From the NCBI GenBank assembly GCA_016463775.1, contig JAEMQQ010000017.1:1-33868 (forward strand): DNA of 33,868 nucleotides, in the 5' to 3' direction. The notes below the pieces were generated by a model that did not search any database, was not told the DNA's origin, and saw only the letters and a program-made list of their open reading frames with translations. Below are positions 15,268-23,806 of this stretch, in pieces. Position 1 is the first letter of the stretch. Every line of letters starts with the position of its first letter. The stretch comes from Ilumatobacteraceae bacterium (GTDB lineage Bacteria > Actinomycetota > Acidimicrobiia > Acidimicrobiales > Ilumatobacteraceae). The translations under genes were made by a program, and so were the position numbers.

Positions 15268-16158
15268 GTGGCTCGCACGACACGACGCACATTCATTCAA
15301 GCCGGTGGGCGGCTCGTCGTCGCCGGTGCAACATCGTTTGGTGTCGGGTCACTTCTCAGCGCATGTGCCGGTACCGATGACAGTGGTGCCCTGCCCGATG
15401 ATGTGCAGATCGTGCAGCGCTTTCCCCAAAATCTCGTCGTTGGTCAACAACGTATTCCTATTTCTTTGGCCAGTGGCGGGGGTCTGCTCACTTCAGATGA
15501 ATCAGCCATGACCCCAGCCCAACTGTCGGCGCGCATCATGCGTATCGACGGTGAACGCGACGAACTTGTCGTGGAAGATCTCATCGCACCACGACACGAC
15601 GCCGATCTTGCCACCCCCTATTGGCCATTTCGCACGTCGATCAACGAACCAGGTTTCTATCGGTTGATCTTGGCTGGTGGGCCAAGTGACGGTGCAGCAT
15701 TTCAGGTTTTCGCACGTGGCGACATTGCCGTACCGAGTATCGGTGATGCCCTGCCGCCGTTCGACACCCCCACCATCAACGATGCGCGCGGCGTCAACCC
15801 TGTCTGCACTCGTCAACCCGCGCCATGTCCGTTGCACGACATAACCCTGCGCGACGCACTCACCCTCGGTCGACCAATCGCCTACTTGGTGGGCACACCC
15901 GCGCATTGTTCTACGGGCACATGTGCACCTGCACTGGCAGCACTTGTGGCGGCGCGACAACGTGTCGGTGACTCGTTCACGTTCATCCATGCCGAGGTGT
16001 ATGCCGACGTCAATGCGACGCAGGTTGCACCAGCCGTCAAAGCGGTATCAATGAACTACGAGCCGGCACTTTTCGTGGCCGACGCTCGGGGAACGATTAC
16101 GTCGCGACTGGATGCGGTATTTGATGCAGTGGAACTGCAGACGGTGATTGGTTCGTGA
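15268..16158 (+). CDS. Tat-exported lipoprotein, possible thioredoxin-like fold
   Basis: 296 residues. The N-terminus has a twin-arginine motif (TRRTFIQ, Arg 6-7), a hydrophobic segment, and a lipobox LSAC with Cys33 as the lipidation site. The first half looks like a beta-rich domain. The second half contains AYLVGTPAHCSTGTCAPALAA, a CX4C pattern like that of actinobacterial thioredoxin-fold lipoproteins, and an earlier Cys pair (VCTRQPAPC). It is probably an extracytoplasmic, membrane-anchored protein with a redox or binding role; I cannot name a substrate. The GTG start at 15268 has TACCCT 6 nt upstream and no Shine-Dalgarno. It is divergent from the Rid gene. Confidence 0.75.
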   Translation: MARTTRRTFIQAGGRLVVAGATSFGVGSLLSACAGTDDSGALPDDVQIVQRFPQNLVVGQQRIPISLASGGGLLTSDESAMTPAQLSARIMRIDGERDELVVEDLIAPRHDADLATPYWPFRTSINEPGFYRLILAGGPSDGAAFQVFARGDIAVPSIGDALPPFDTPTINDARGVNPVCTRQPAPCPLHDITLRDALTLGRPIAYLVGTPAHCSTGTCAPALAALVAARQRVGDSFTFIHAEVYADVNATQVAPAVKAVSMNYEPALFVADARGTITSRLDAVFDAVELQTVIGS

Positions 16159-16176
16159 TTGGTTAGTAAGTACGAA

Positions 16177-16497
16177 TCAGCTGAAGCTTTGACCACAACC
16201 ACAGGTGCGGTTGGCATTGGGGTTGACAATTTTGAAGCCCGACTCGTTCAAGCCGTCGGCATAGTCGAGGCTCGCACCAGACAGCAGTTGTGCCGACGCT
16301 GGATCGACGACGACCCGCACATCGCCGAATGACTCGACTTTGTCTTCACTGGTGAAGTCACCGTCGAAATACATCTCGTACGAGTAGCCCGAACAGCCAC
16401 CAGGACGGACGGCAACACGCAACGCGAGTTCGCTCGCATTCTCAGTTTCAAGCAGTTGTTTTACCTTGACGGCAGCAGCAGGTGTGAGGGTGATCAT
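16177..16497 (-). CDS. A-type iron-sulfur carrier (ErpA/IscA/HesB family)
   Basis: 106 residues. The three conserved cysteines are present: C35 in RPGGCSGYSYE and C99/C101 in the C-terminal TCGCGQSFS. Length is typical. It delivers or assembles Fe-S clusters on target proteins. It is divergent from mrp, another Fe-S carrier, which suggests a small Fe-S maturation locus. Start ATG at 16497 with TAGTTT 8 nt upstream and no Shine-Dalgarno. Confidence 0.94.
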   Translation of the reverse strand: MITLTPAAAVKVKQLLETENASELALRVAVRPGGCSGYSYEMYFDGDFTSEDKVESFGDVRVVVDPASAQLLSGASLDYADGLNESGFKIVNPNANRTCGCGQSFS

Positions 16498-16505
16498 GAT
16501 GTATC

Positions 16506-16511
16506 AAACTA
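16506..16511 (-). promoter_or_regulatory. -10 box TAGTTT, A-type carrier
   Basis: TAGTTT ends 8 nt before the ATG. Confidence 0.35.
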
Positions 16512-16574
16512 CCGCCTCCCAGGGGCGCGATGGCAACCACACGGGCCGGATATCGGCGATACCCGACACATCGG

Positions 16575-16580
16575 TAGGTT
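16575..16580 (+). promoter_or_regulatory. -10 box TAGGTT, mrp
   Basis: TAGGTT ends 6 nt before the mrp GTG. Confidence 0.45.
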
Positions 16581-16586
16581 GAGGGC

Positions 16587-17777
16587 GTGCCAAGCCGAAC
16601 CGTTTCTCCCCCTTCGGTCGACGAGGTCCGCAACCTGTTGCGGGCAGTCATCGACCCTGAACTGGGCGCCAACATCGTGGATTTGGGTATGGCTACCGAT
16701 GTCACCGTCAGTGCCGATGGGCTGATCACCATCGGCGTCAAGCTCACGATCAGAGGTTGCCCTTTGCGCGCCCAAATAAAAAACGACATCGAATCTCGAC
16801 TTGAGACTCATCCAGGGGTCACAAAAGTAAAAATTGAGTGGGGTGAGATGAACGCCGAAGAGCGTTCCGAGGTCATGACCAAAGCGCGCTGGAATGCACG
16901 CGAGAACGCCACCGATACAGCCGTGCCCACTGCGGCGCGGGTACTTGCAATTGCGAGCGGCAAGGGCGGCGTCGGTAAAAGTTCGGTCACCGCCAACCTC
17001 GCTGTGGCGCTCGCCGCACAAGGCCACGTCGTCGGGGTGCTTGATGCCGACATCTGGGGCTTTTCGATTCCCCGCATGCTCGGTATGGCCGATCGGCTCG
17101 CCGCCCAGCGCATTGAGGGTTTCGAAAAACCCAAGATCATTCCGAATGAACGAGTGGTCGGCACAGGGCTGCTCAAGGTGGTGAGCACCGGCATGCTCGT
17201 CGACGATGAAAGTACCGCGCTCATGTGGCGCGGCTTGATGCTCACCAAGGCTGTCGAACAATTCTTGAACGACGTGCACTGGGGCAACCTCGACTATCTG
17301 CTCATCGACATGCCACCCGGAACTGGCGACGTTCAGATGGGTCTGGCGCGCATGCTGCCGCGCACCGACTTGATCATCGTTACGACACCGGCAGTCTCGG
17401 CACAGAAAGTCGCGATCCGCGCCGCCGATATGGCCCGACGCAGTTTCTTGCGCATCACCGGTGTGATCGAGAACATGAGCCACTTCACCTGTGAGCACGG
17501 CAGCGTGTACCCGCTCTTTGGCGAAGGTGGCGGTGCCAACCTCGCGCACGAAATTGGTGCCGAGCTGCTCGGCCAAGTACCGATCGAACAGGCGGTTGCC
17601 CATGGCAGCGACCATGGTGAGCCGGTGGCCCTGGTTGGCTCGTCGCCAGCCGCCGAAGTGTTCCGCGACATCGCGAAAAAGATCATTGCGTCGACCATTC
17701 CGGTAGCGGAGATGGCCGGCTGCTCGGCACGGTTGCTCGAGTCGGTTGATATTGCGCTCAGCAAAAAACAGCGCTGA
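16587..17777 (+). CDS. mrp: Mrp/NBP35-family Fe-S carrier ATPase
   Basis: 396 residues. Residues about 8-85 form the DUF59/MIP18-like domain (VIDPELGANIVDLGM, RGCPL). A ParA-like P-loop ATPase follows, with the deviant Walker A SGKGGVGKSS (about 124-133), LDADIWGFSIPRML, LLIDMPPGTGDVQ and VIENMSHFTCEHG. Many homologues have a CxxC after ENMS that bridges the cluster; here only one Cys is present (CEHG), as in some other actinobacterial versions. It assembles or transfers Fe-S clusters. The start is a GTG with TAGGTT 6 nt upstream. It is divergent from the A-type carrier and ends 4 nt before the convergent NUDIX gene. Confidence 0.93.
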   Translation: MPSRTVSPPSVDEVRNLLRAVIDPELGANIVDLGMATDVTVSADGLITIGVKLTIRGCPLRAQIKNDIESRLETHPGVTKVKIEWGEMNAEERSEVMTKARWNARENATDTAVPTAARVLAIASGKGGVGKSSVTANLAVALAAQGHVVGVLDADIWGFSIPRMLGMADRLAAQRIEGFEKPKIIPNERVVGTGLLKVVSTGMLVDDESTALMWRGLMLTKAVEQFLNDVHWGNLDYLLIDMPPGTGDVQMGLARMLPRTDLIIVTTPAVSAQKVAIRAADMARRSFLRITGVIENMSHFTCEHGSVYPLFGEGGGANLAHEIGAELLGQVPIEQAVAHGSDHGEPVALVGSSPAAEVFRDIAKKIIASTIPVAEMAGCSARLLESVDIALSKKQR

Positions 17778-17781
17778 ACAG

Positions 17782-18615
17782 CTACGTCATTTTTATATAT
17801 GCCGGGTCGTCGGGCAGCACGATGCCCACGACTCGACCATCACCGTCATACCGCAATTTCGGCAGGATTGGTGTCGGCACACCAATCGACTGCGCAGCCA
17901 TGATCGCGTCGCGAGTCGTGTGGTGAGGAGACAAAAATTTCAGGTTGGCAACCGTTGGTGGAATCATGGCCAACTCCCCACGCTGTGCGCGGCCTAGTGC
18001 ATCGTTGGGTGTCACCCACAGACTGGCGATGGTTTCTTTGTCGTCGTGCAGGGGTTCTTGCGCCGAGGGCGCAAGTGCGACGAAGAACCGTGTGTCAAAG
18101 CGTCGCTTCTCACCAACCGGTGTGATCCAGTGGCTCACGTACCGCATCGTGTCGACTGCCAGACGCAATCCCTCTTCACGACAAAACTTGGCCAGCGACA
18201 ACGAACCCTCGTGCACGGCATGGCGGGCTTGAGCGAACCGTGCTTGTGTATCCGGGTCGTTGAGTTTGACGAAGTCCCCATGCTCGTCACGGGCCAAGAG
18301 CACGCCTGCTTCTTCGAACGATTCACGAATTGCCGCAACCCAGTAGGCCAACCCACCTTTCGGCACCCGCAATAGGTCGCTTGCTTCTGCGTCGGTGAGC
18401 CCATCACACAGCTCATCTAGTTCACTGGCACCATCAATGTCATCGACGCGACCACCCGGAAATACATACATGCCGCTGGCAAACGCCGCCGTGGTCGTGC
18501 GCTGCATCATGAACACCTCGATATCAATGCTCGTGTCACGCAGGAGCATCACCGTCGACGCCGGCCGTAGCGGCACAGACGCAAGGTCGATTGGATCGCG
18601 CGAATCACCAGCCAT
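17782..18615 (-). CDS. NUDIX hydrolase (NUDT7/NUDT19-like)
   Basis: 277 residues. The fold begins with PASTVMLLRDT and MYVFPGGRVDD. The second part of the NUDIX box, AAIRESFEEAGVLL (about 92-105), carries the metal-binding REx2EE. A long insertion separates the box glycines from the REx2EE, as in the NUDT19/RP2 subgroup, some of which hydrolyse CoA or acyl-CoA. The substrate here is not known. It lies 32 nt downstream of nfeD on the same strand and may be co-transcribed with it. Confidence 0.88.
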   Translation of the reverse strand: MAGDSRDPIDLASVPLRPASTVMLLRDTSIDIEVFMMQRTTTAAFASGMYVFPGGRVDDIDGASELDELCDGLTDAEASDLLRVPKGGLAYWVAAIRESFEEAGVLLARDEHGDFVKLNDPDTQARFAQARHAVHEGSLSLAKFCREEGLRLAVDTMRYVSHWITPVGEKRRFDTRFFVALAPSAQEPLHDDKETIASLWVTPNDALGRAQRGELAMIPPTVANLKFLSPHHTTRDAIMAAQSIGVPTPILPKLRYDGDGRVVGIVLPDDPAYIKMT

Positions 18616-18647
18616 GGTTGCTCACGACACGGTTACCGACAACACGG

Positions 18648-19994
18648 TTATTCCTGACGCGGTTTACGCATCTCGCGATAATCGCGGGCCGCACCTTCAA
18701 GTGGCTCAACATCGAGTGTGACACCGTCAATGCCAGCCACCCGCAGGGGTTGGCCGCTCTGGATGGGTGTTGCACGATTCGTTCGCGCTCGCCAACGCGC
18801 GCCGCGCACCGTGGCTTCGCCTTCAGGTGTGATGTCGGTCGTTGCAACGCCCTCCAAACCGATCAACCACTCACGACCGATCGTCGGGGTCGCAAAGCGT
18901 GTGCGCACCATCGACGGCATACCCACAACGAATGCCAGTGCCATCGACACGACGCCCGCGACCAGGGTCAGCCACGAGATGCGAAGTGCCTCGTCTTGTA
19001 CCGAGCCGAACAATGTGAACGACGAAATCACGAACAGCACCATGCCGATGGCAGTCCATACCCGCGGAATACCCACCTGGACATCGACGGCGAGAGCAAT
19101 GACGGCAACGACGAGCAGCGCAAGACCAATCGGTCGCACCGGTAATTCGGCCAGACCAAAACTGCCGAGCAGGGTTGAAACTGCCCCGACGAAGCCGGCG
19201 ATGCCGATTCCGGCGGTGTAGAACTCGAACACCAGGAGAGCTAACCCGAATGCAAAAAGCAGGTAGGCCAGTGCTGCACTTGCCGACGTATGCATGAGTT
19301 GCTCCAACGTGCCCAACTTGAAGAATCGTGTCGTTGCAGCTTCGCGCACCACGGCGCCGCCATCACCAACTACTTCCACCACGGTGTCGAGCACCTTGCC
19401 TTTTACGCTCAGCCCATCGAGGGCAAAGAGCATGTTGCGTAGAACGGGAACACCCTCGTCAGAAATCTCGAGGCGCAACACACCTTGCTCGCGAGCCTCG
19501 TCGGTATTAAGCGTTCCACTCCGCAACAACGGCGTTGCCTCGCCAAGTGACAATGGTGCATCATCGACAAGAAACGGCACACTCGTGCGACCAACCGTGG
19601 CGTTTGGCGCCATCGCCGACACGTCGGCAACCGCCAGCAACCATGCCGACCAGCCGTGCGCTTTTGCGCCGCTGGGGCCCACCCACACACCGATTGGTAT
19701 CGACGAGTCACGAATTGCGATCAGTACCTCCCGCATGCGTGCTTCGTCGATCACTGCCCCACCAGAATTCACCTGCAGGACCAACGCTTGTGCGCCGTTG
19801 GTTGACGAGCGTGCTACCGCGCGTTCAATGCCGTGGGCAACCACATTGTCGATGAGCCCGCTGACCTCGAACACGTCGACGTTGGCCAATGCGTTGGCTT
19901 CCGTGGATTCTTGCGGAACGCTTGCGGCAGAGTTGAGCGATGACGCACCTGCTCCAAAGAGCATCGCCAGACCGAGTGCGAGTGCAGCGAACAT
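18648..19994 (-). CDS. NfeD-like membrane protein with apparently inactive ClpP-like domain
   Basis: 448 residues in the long-NfeD arrangement: a signal/anchor segment (1-18), a ClpP-like periplasmic domain (about 40-205), four or five membrane segments (about 238-345) and a C-terminal OB-fold (about 375-440, GLEGVATTDITPEGEATVRG). In active family members the nucleophile lies in an ASAAS-type motif before the MAP segment. Here the equal-length segment reads PSGAKAHGWSAW, with Gly114 at the serine position, and the helix expected to carry the catalytic Lys seems shortened. I infer loss of protease activity. TACCGT lies 9 nt before the ATG. Family roles involve stomatin partners and membrane quality control. 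Confidence 0.85.
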   Translation of the reverse strand: MFAALALGLAMLFGAGASSLNSAASVPQESTEANALANVDVFEVSGLIDNVVAHGIERAVARSSTNGAQALVLQVNSGGAVIDEARMREVLIAIRDSSIPIGVWVGPSGAKAHGWSAWLLAVADVSAMAPNATVGRTSVPFLVDDAPLSLGEATPLLRSGTLNTDEAREQGVLRLEISDEGVPVLRNMLFALDGLSVKGKVLDTVVEVVGDGGAVVREAATTRFFKLGTLEQLMHTSASAALAYLLFAFGLALLVFEFYTAGIGIAGFVGAVSTLLGSFGLAELPVRPIGLALLVVAVIALAVDVQVGIPRVWTAIGMVLFVISSFTLFGSVQDEALRISWLTLVAGVVSMALAFVVGMPSMVRTRFATPTIGREWLIGLEGVATTDITPEGEATVRGARWRARTNRATPIQSGQPLRVAGIDGVTLDVEPLEGAARDYREMRKPRQE

Positions 19995-20003
19995 GACACG
20001 ACA

Positions 20004-20029
20004 ACGGTAGCCACACCAAGGGATAACCT
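20004..20029. promoter_or_regulatory. Back-to-back -10 boxes, nfeD / receiver protein
   Basis: The minus-strand TACCGT (20004-20009) is 9 nt from the nfeD ATG and the plus-strand TAACCT (20024-20029) is 6 nt from the GTG at 20036, within a 41-nt divergent gap. Confidence 0.4.
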
Positions 20030-20035
20030 TGCGTC

Positions 20036-20443
20036 GTGCACGTTCTGGTCGCCACCGATGCCCAATATGTTCTTGATGACATCATCGCGGCACTCGGTAC
20101 TCCCGATACGTCATTCACCGTGTGTCGTGATGGTCGCGATGTAACCACCGCCGTGACGCAACGCACCCCCGATGTTGCGGTGCTCGACTTGCAGGTTGGT
20201 TCGATGGGCGCCATGGCAGTCACAATGAACTTGCGACTCGACGAAAGTGGTGGTCGACTGCCGCACATTGCGGTCGTAATGTTGCTCGACCGCGTTGCCG
20301 ACGTGCACTTGGCCCGGCGCAGTGGCGCCGAAGGCTGGCTCGTAAAACCGATCGATTCATTGCGTTTGCGTCGCGCCGTGAAAGAGGTATGTGCGGGTGG
20401 TGTCTGGCACGAGTCGGTACCGCCCGCAATGCAGCACCTCTAA
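20036..20443 (+). CDS. Stand-alone response-regulator receiver protein
   Basis: 135 residues forming a single receiver domain with no output domain. The phospho-acceptor is Asp51 (VAVLDLQVG), and the conserved Lys is in GWLVKPID. One of the usual N-terminal acidic residues is present (TD at 7-8). No histidine kinase is adjacent; the neighbour is nfeD on the other strand. It could act by protein contact or in a phosphorelay. The start is a GTG with TAACCT 6 nt upstream. Confidence 0.85.
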   Translation: MHVLVATDAQYVLDDIIAALGTPDTSFTVCRDGRDVTTAVTQRTPDVAVLDLQVGSMGAMAVTMNLRLDESGGRLPHIAVVMLLDRVADVHLARRSGAEGWLVKPIDSLRLRRAVKEVCAGGVWHESVPPAMQHL

Positions 20444-20460
20444 CCGATCGTCGTCACCGT

Positions 20461-20466
20461 TAGGCT
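20461..20466 (+). promoter_or_regulatory. -10 box TAGGCT, tRNA-Pro
   Basis: TAGGCT lies 13 nt before the mature 5' end of the tRNA, at a distance suited to a short precursor leader. No clear -35. Confidence 0.4.
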
Positions 20467-20479
20467 TCCAACTGCAATG

Positions 20480-20554
20480 CGGGGATTAGCGCAGCTTGGC
20501 TAGCGCGCCACGTTCGGGACGTGGAGGTCGGGAGTTCAAATCTCCCATCCCCGA
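20480..20554 (+). tRNA. tRNA-Pro (anticodon CGG)
   Basis: A 75-nt cloverleaf. The acceptor stem CGGGGAT (20480-20486) pairs with ATCCCCG (20547-20553), with discriminator A at 20554. The D-arm is GCGC/GCGC, the anticodon stem is CCACG/CGTGG with loop TTCGGGA and anticodon CGG at 20515-20517, and the T-arm GGGAG/CTCCC has loop TTCAAAT. The 3' CCA is not encoded. The first base C is typical of bacterial tRNA-Pro. Confidence 0.96.
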
Positions 20555-20571
20555 CGGGGTCAACGGCGCAC

Positions 20572-21615
<1,044 letters not shown>

Positions 21616-21620
21616 TCAGT

Positions 21621-22487
21621 TCAGGCTAACCGTGCAAGCAACCACCAGTGGCTTGGGTGTACGCGGCGCAACGCCCGTCGTTGCACGTTGTCTGCAGAAA
21701 CCGATACGCGACGGCGTGGCGAATGAATGATGGTGACATCACGTAATTGTGAGCCAACCAAATCAACGCCCAAGGTGGCGAGCACATCATCAGGACTCAA
21801 ACGATTGGCCTGCCATCCCAATCGGGTGAGCACGCGCACACGAGCCATGTACTTGGCGATCTTCGGGGTGCGCCACAACACCCGCACGAGTCCACCCAAT
21901 GGCACGAGTGCGGCATCAAGCGGTGTCCAAGTGCGGAAGTTGAGTGCAATCAACCCACCCGCTTTTGTTACACGTACTGCTTCGGCAACGAGCGAATGTG
22001 CATCATCCGAATTGCAGTGTTGCAGCGTGATGTACGAAAAGGCAAGGTCGACCGAACCCGATTCGATATCGAGTGTTCGACCATCGGGCATGTGCACCGT
22101 GCGCAATGCCTTGGGTTCACCATGGTGGAACACCGTCTCCCGACAACGCTCGAGAAACGCCGCATCAATGTCGGCTGCGTACACGGTATGAAACCGTTTG
22201 CTGAACCCGGCGGTCATCCGACCGATACCGCTACCGATTTCCGCCATGACGAGCCCACTGGTTGAATGCTCGGGAAAGCCGAACACGCTCAGATACCGCC
22301 GCACCTCGTCTTCGCCACTCTTGGTGAACGATGCCAGCGACACGTCGCCGATCTTGTTGTCGAACACCCAGCCGGTGCTACGCACCGCTTCGTCGGCGGT
22401 GAGCGACTCGGTGAGCAAGCCAGCGCTACGCCATGGCACACCTTGTGGACGACGCAAACGCTGGGCGATGCGACGCAACAAAGTCAT
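21621..22487 (-). CDS. Class I SAM-dependent methyltransferase
   Basis: 288 residues with a Rossmann methyltransferase core: motif I VMAEIGSGIGRMTAGF (about 80-95), AADIDAAFLERCRE as motif II with the acidic residue, GSVDLAFSYITLQHC as motif IV and AGGLIALNFRTW. The N-terminal 70 residues have an arginine-rich start (RRIAQRLRRPQG), perhaps for membrane or nucleic-acid contact. The substrate is unknown. It starts 3 nt after the lysC stop and ends 5 nt before asd, splitting the usual lysC-asd pair, and should be co-expressed with them. Confidence 0.85.
   Translation of the reverse strand: MTLLRRIAQRLRRPQGVPWRSAGLLTESLTADEAVRSTGWVFDNKIGDVSLASFTKSGEDEVRRYLSVFGFPEHSTSGLVMAEIGSGIGRMTAGFSKRFHTVYAADIDAAFLERCRETVFHHGEPKALRTVHMPDGRTLDIESGSVDLAFSYITLQHCNSDDAHSLVAEAVRVTKAGGLIALNFRTWTPLDAALVPLGGLVRVLWRTPKIAKYMARVRVLTRLGWQANRLSPDDVLATLGVDLVGSQLRDVTIIHSPRRRVSVSADNVQRRALRRVHPSHWWLLARLA
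21623..21628 (-). promoter_or_regulatory. -10 box TAGCCT, asd
   Basis: TAGCCT ends 7 nt before the asd ATG. The last T of the hexamer is the first base of the methyltransferase TGA stop codon. Confidence 0.5.
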
Positions 22488-22490
22488 CGA

Positions 22491-23003
22491 TTACTTTCGC
22501 TCGGGCAAAGGTGCCGAATAATCGTCACCGCTATCCAAACCGAACGCCGTGTGCAGCGCTTGTGAGGCCTTTTGCATCATCGCTGCCCGCACGACGACCG
22601 ATACTCGAATGGTCGACGTTGAAATCATCTCGATGTTCACGGCATTGTCTGCCAGCACCCGAAACATCTTGGCTGCCACACCAGGGCTTGTCTTCATGCC
22701 GGCGCCCACCAGCGACACCTTCGCGATGTCATCGTCGTGGGTGACCCCACCAGCTTGCAGTTCTTTGGCGACACGGGCAACGATTGGCTTGGCCGTGGCG
22801 ACGTCGGCCTTCGGCACGGTAAAAGAAATATCCGTGGTACCGGCCGTCGAGGTGTTCTGCACGATCATGTCGACGTTCACGTTGGCAGTGGCGAGGGCTT
22901 CAAAGATTGCCGCTGATACGCCTGGTCGATCGGGCACACCAAGAATCGTGATTTTCGACTCACTGGCATCCTGAACGACCCCTGAGATGACTGGCTCTTC
23001 CAT
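22491..23003 (-). CDS. lysC: Aspartokinase beta subunit from an internal start (predicted)
   Basis: In-frame ATG at codon 251 of lysC ([10 protein letters not shown]) with AAAGGA at 23012-23017, 8 nt upstream. This would give a 170-residue protein consisting of the two ACT domains. In Corynebacterium glutamicum the beta subunit begins at nearly the same codon with a similar sequence. Inference from position, ribosome binding site and family precedent. Confidence 0.6.
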   Translation of the reverse strand: MEEPVISGVVQDASESKITILGVPDRPGVSAAIFEALATANVNVDMIVQNTSTAGTTDISFTVPKADVATAKPIVARVAKELQAGGVTHDDDIAKVSLVGAGMKTSPGVAAKMFRVLADNAVNIEMISTSTIRVSVVVRAAMMQKASQALHTAFGLDSGDDYSAPLPERK

Positions 23004-23753
23004 GTTCTTCATCCTTTCGTGATTGCGACCTACTATCCATGTTCCTTCTTCCCATGTGAAACTCGATCGCACGTGCAGTGGCACATCGTGATTGCGGGCA
23101 AACTCCACTGAACGTAGAGCCAGTACCTTGCTACCTGCTCCGGCCATCTCCAGCATTTCATCGAACTGCAGCACCGGTACTTTGCGTGCCTGCGGCACGA
23201 CCCGCGGATCGGCCGTGAAAACACCCGTGACGTCGGTATAAATCTCGCATGAGTCGGCCCCCAAGGCAGCGGCAAGTGCGACGGCCGTGGTGTCGCTTCC
23301 GCCGCGACCCAATGTCGTGATTTCTTTTGCCGTACTGATGCCCTGAAAACCTGCGACGACCGCAACCTTGTTGTCGGCGACTGCGGCCCGCACGCGATCA
23401 CCCTTTACCTCGAGGATCTTGGCCTTGGTGTGCACCGTGTCGGTGATGATGCCGACCTGTGAACCCGTAAAACTCACCGCGTCAACCCCCGCATCGTGGA
23501 GTGCCATGCACAACAGCGCCATGCTGATGCGCTCACCGGTCGTGAGCAACATGTCCATTTCGCGACTTGGTGGGTTGGCCGACACCTGATGGGCAAGTTG
23601 CAGCAGATTATCGGTGGCTTTGCCCATGGCCGAAACCACGACAACAAGGTCATGGCCAGCGGCCCGAGTGGCAGCGATATGTCGTGCTACGTCACGCATT
23701 CGTTCGGGGTCTGCCACCGATGTGCCCCCGTACTTTTGCACGATGAGCGACAT
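22491..23753 (-). CDS. lysC: Aspartokinase (alpha subunit)
   Basis: 420 residues. It phosphorylates aspartate, the first step to Lys, Thr, Met and DAP. The kinase domain begins [17 protein letters not shown] and contains [17 protein letters not shown] and [18 protein letters not shown]. Two ACT domains (about 255-410) carry the regulatory sites for lysine/threonine feedback. The architecture equals that of Corynebacterium and Bacillus enzymes, which also make a beta subunit from an internal start; such a start is visible here. TAGCGT lies 9 nt before the ATG. It heads the operon lysC, methyltransferase, asd. Confidence 0.96.
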   Translation of the reverse strand: MSLIVQKYGGTSVADPERMRDVARHIAATRAAGHDLVVVVSAMGKATDNLLQLAHQVSANPPSREMDMLLTTGERISMALLCMALHDAGVDAVSFTGSQVGIITDTVHTKAKILEVKGDRVRAAVADNKVAVVAGFQGISTAKEITTLGRGGSDTTAVALAAALGADSCEIYTDVTGVFTADPRVVPQARKVPVLQFDEMLEMAGAGSKVLALRSVEFARNHDVPLHVRSSFTWEEGTWIVGRNHERMKNMEEPVISGVVQDASESKITILGVPDRPGVSAAIFEALATANVNVDMIVQNTSTAGTTDISFTVPKADVATAKPIVARVAKELQAGGVTHDDDIAKVSLVGAGMKTSPGVAAKMFRVLADNAVNIEMISTSTIRVSVVVRAAMMQKASQALHTAFGLDSGDDYSAPLPERK

Positions 23754-23762
23754 GACGAAACA

Positions 23763-23797
23763 ACGCTACCCGCGAACGACAAGGCAGTCGGTAGCAT
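23763..23797. promoter_or_regulatory. Divergent -10 boxes, lysC / cyclophilin
   Basis: The minus-strand TAGCGT (23763-23768) is 9 nt from the lysC ATG and the plus-strand TAGCAT (23792-23797) is 9 nt from the ATG at 23807, within a 53-nt gap. Confidence 0.4.
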
Positions 23798-23806
23798 TTC
23801 GTGCGC

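Noticed and set aside
16509..17615. 368-codon minus-strand open frame opposite mrp
   Set aside because: It is fully antisense to a strongly conserved Mrp gene, has no recognisable domain, and its amino-acid composition reflects the complement of GC-biased codons.
19294..20010. 238-codon plus-strand open frame opposite nfeD
   Set aside because: Rich in Ser/Thr/Arg/Pro with no motif; a shadow of the NfeD codons.
20549..20559. Small CCCC-GAC-GGGG inverted repeat as tRNA-Pro terminator
   Set aside because: Half of it is the tRNA acceptor strand, the stem is 4 bp and no T-run follows.
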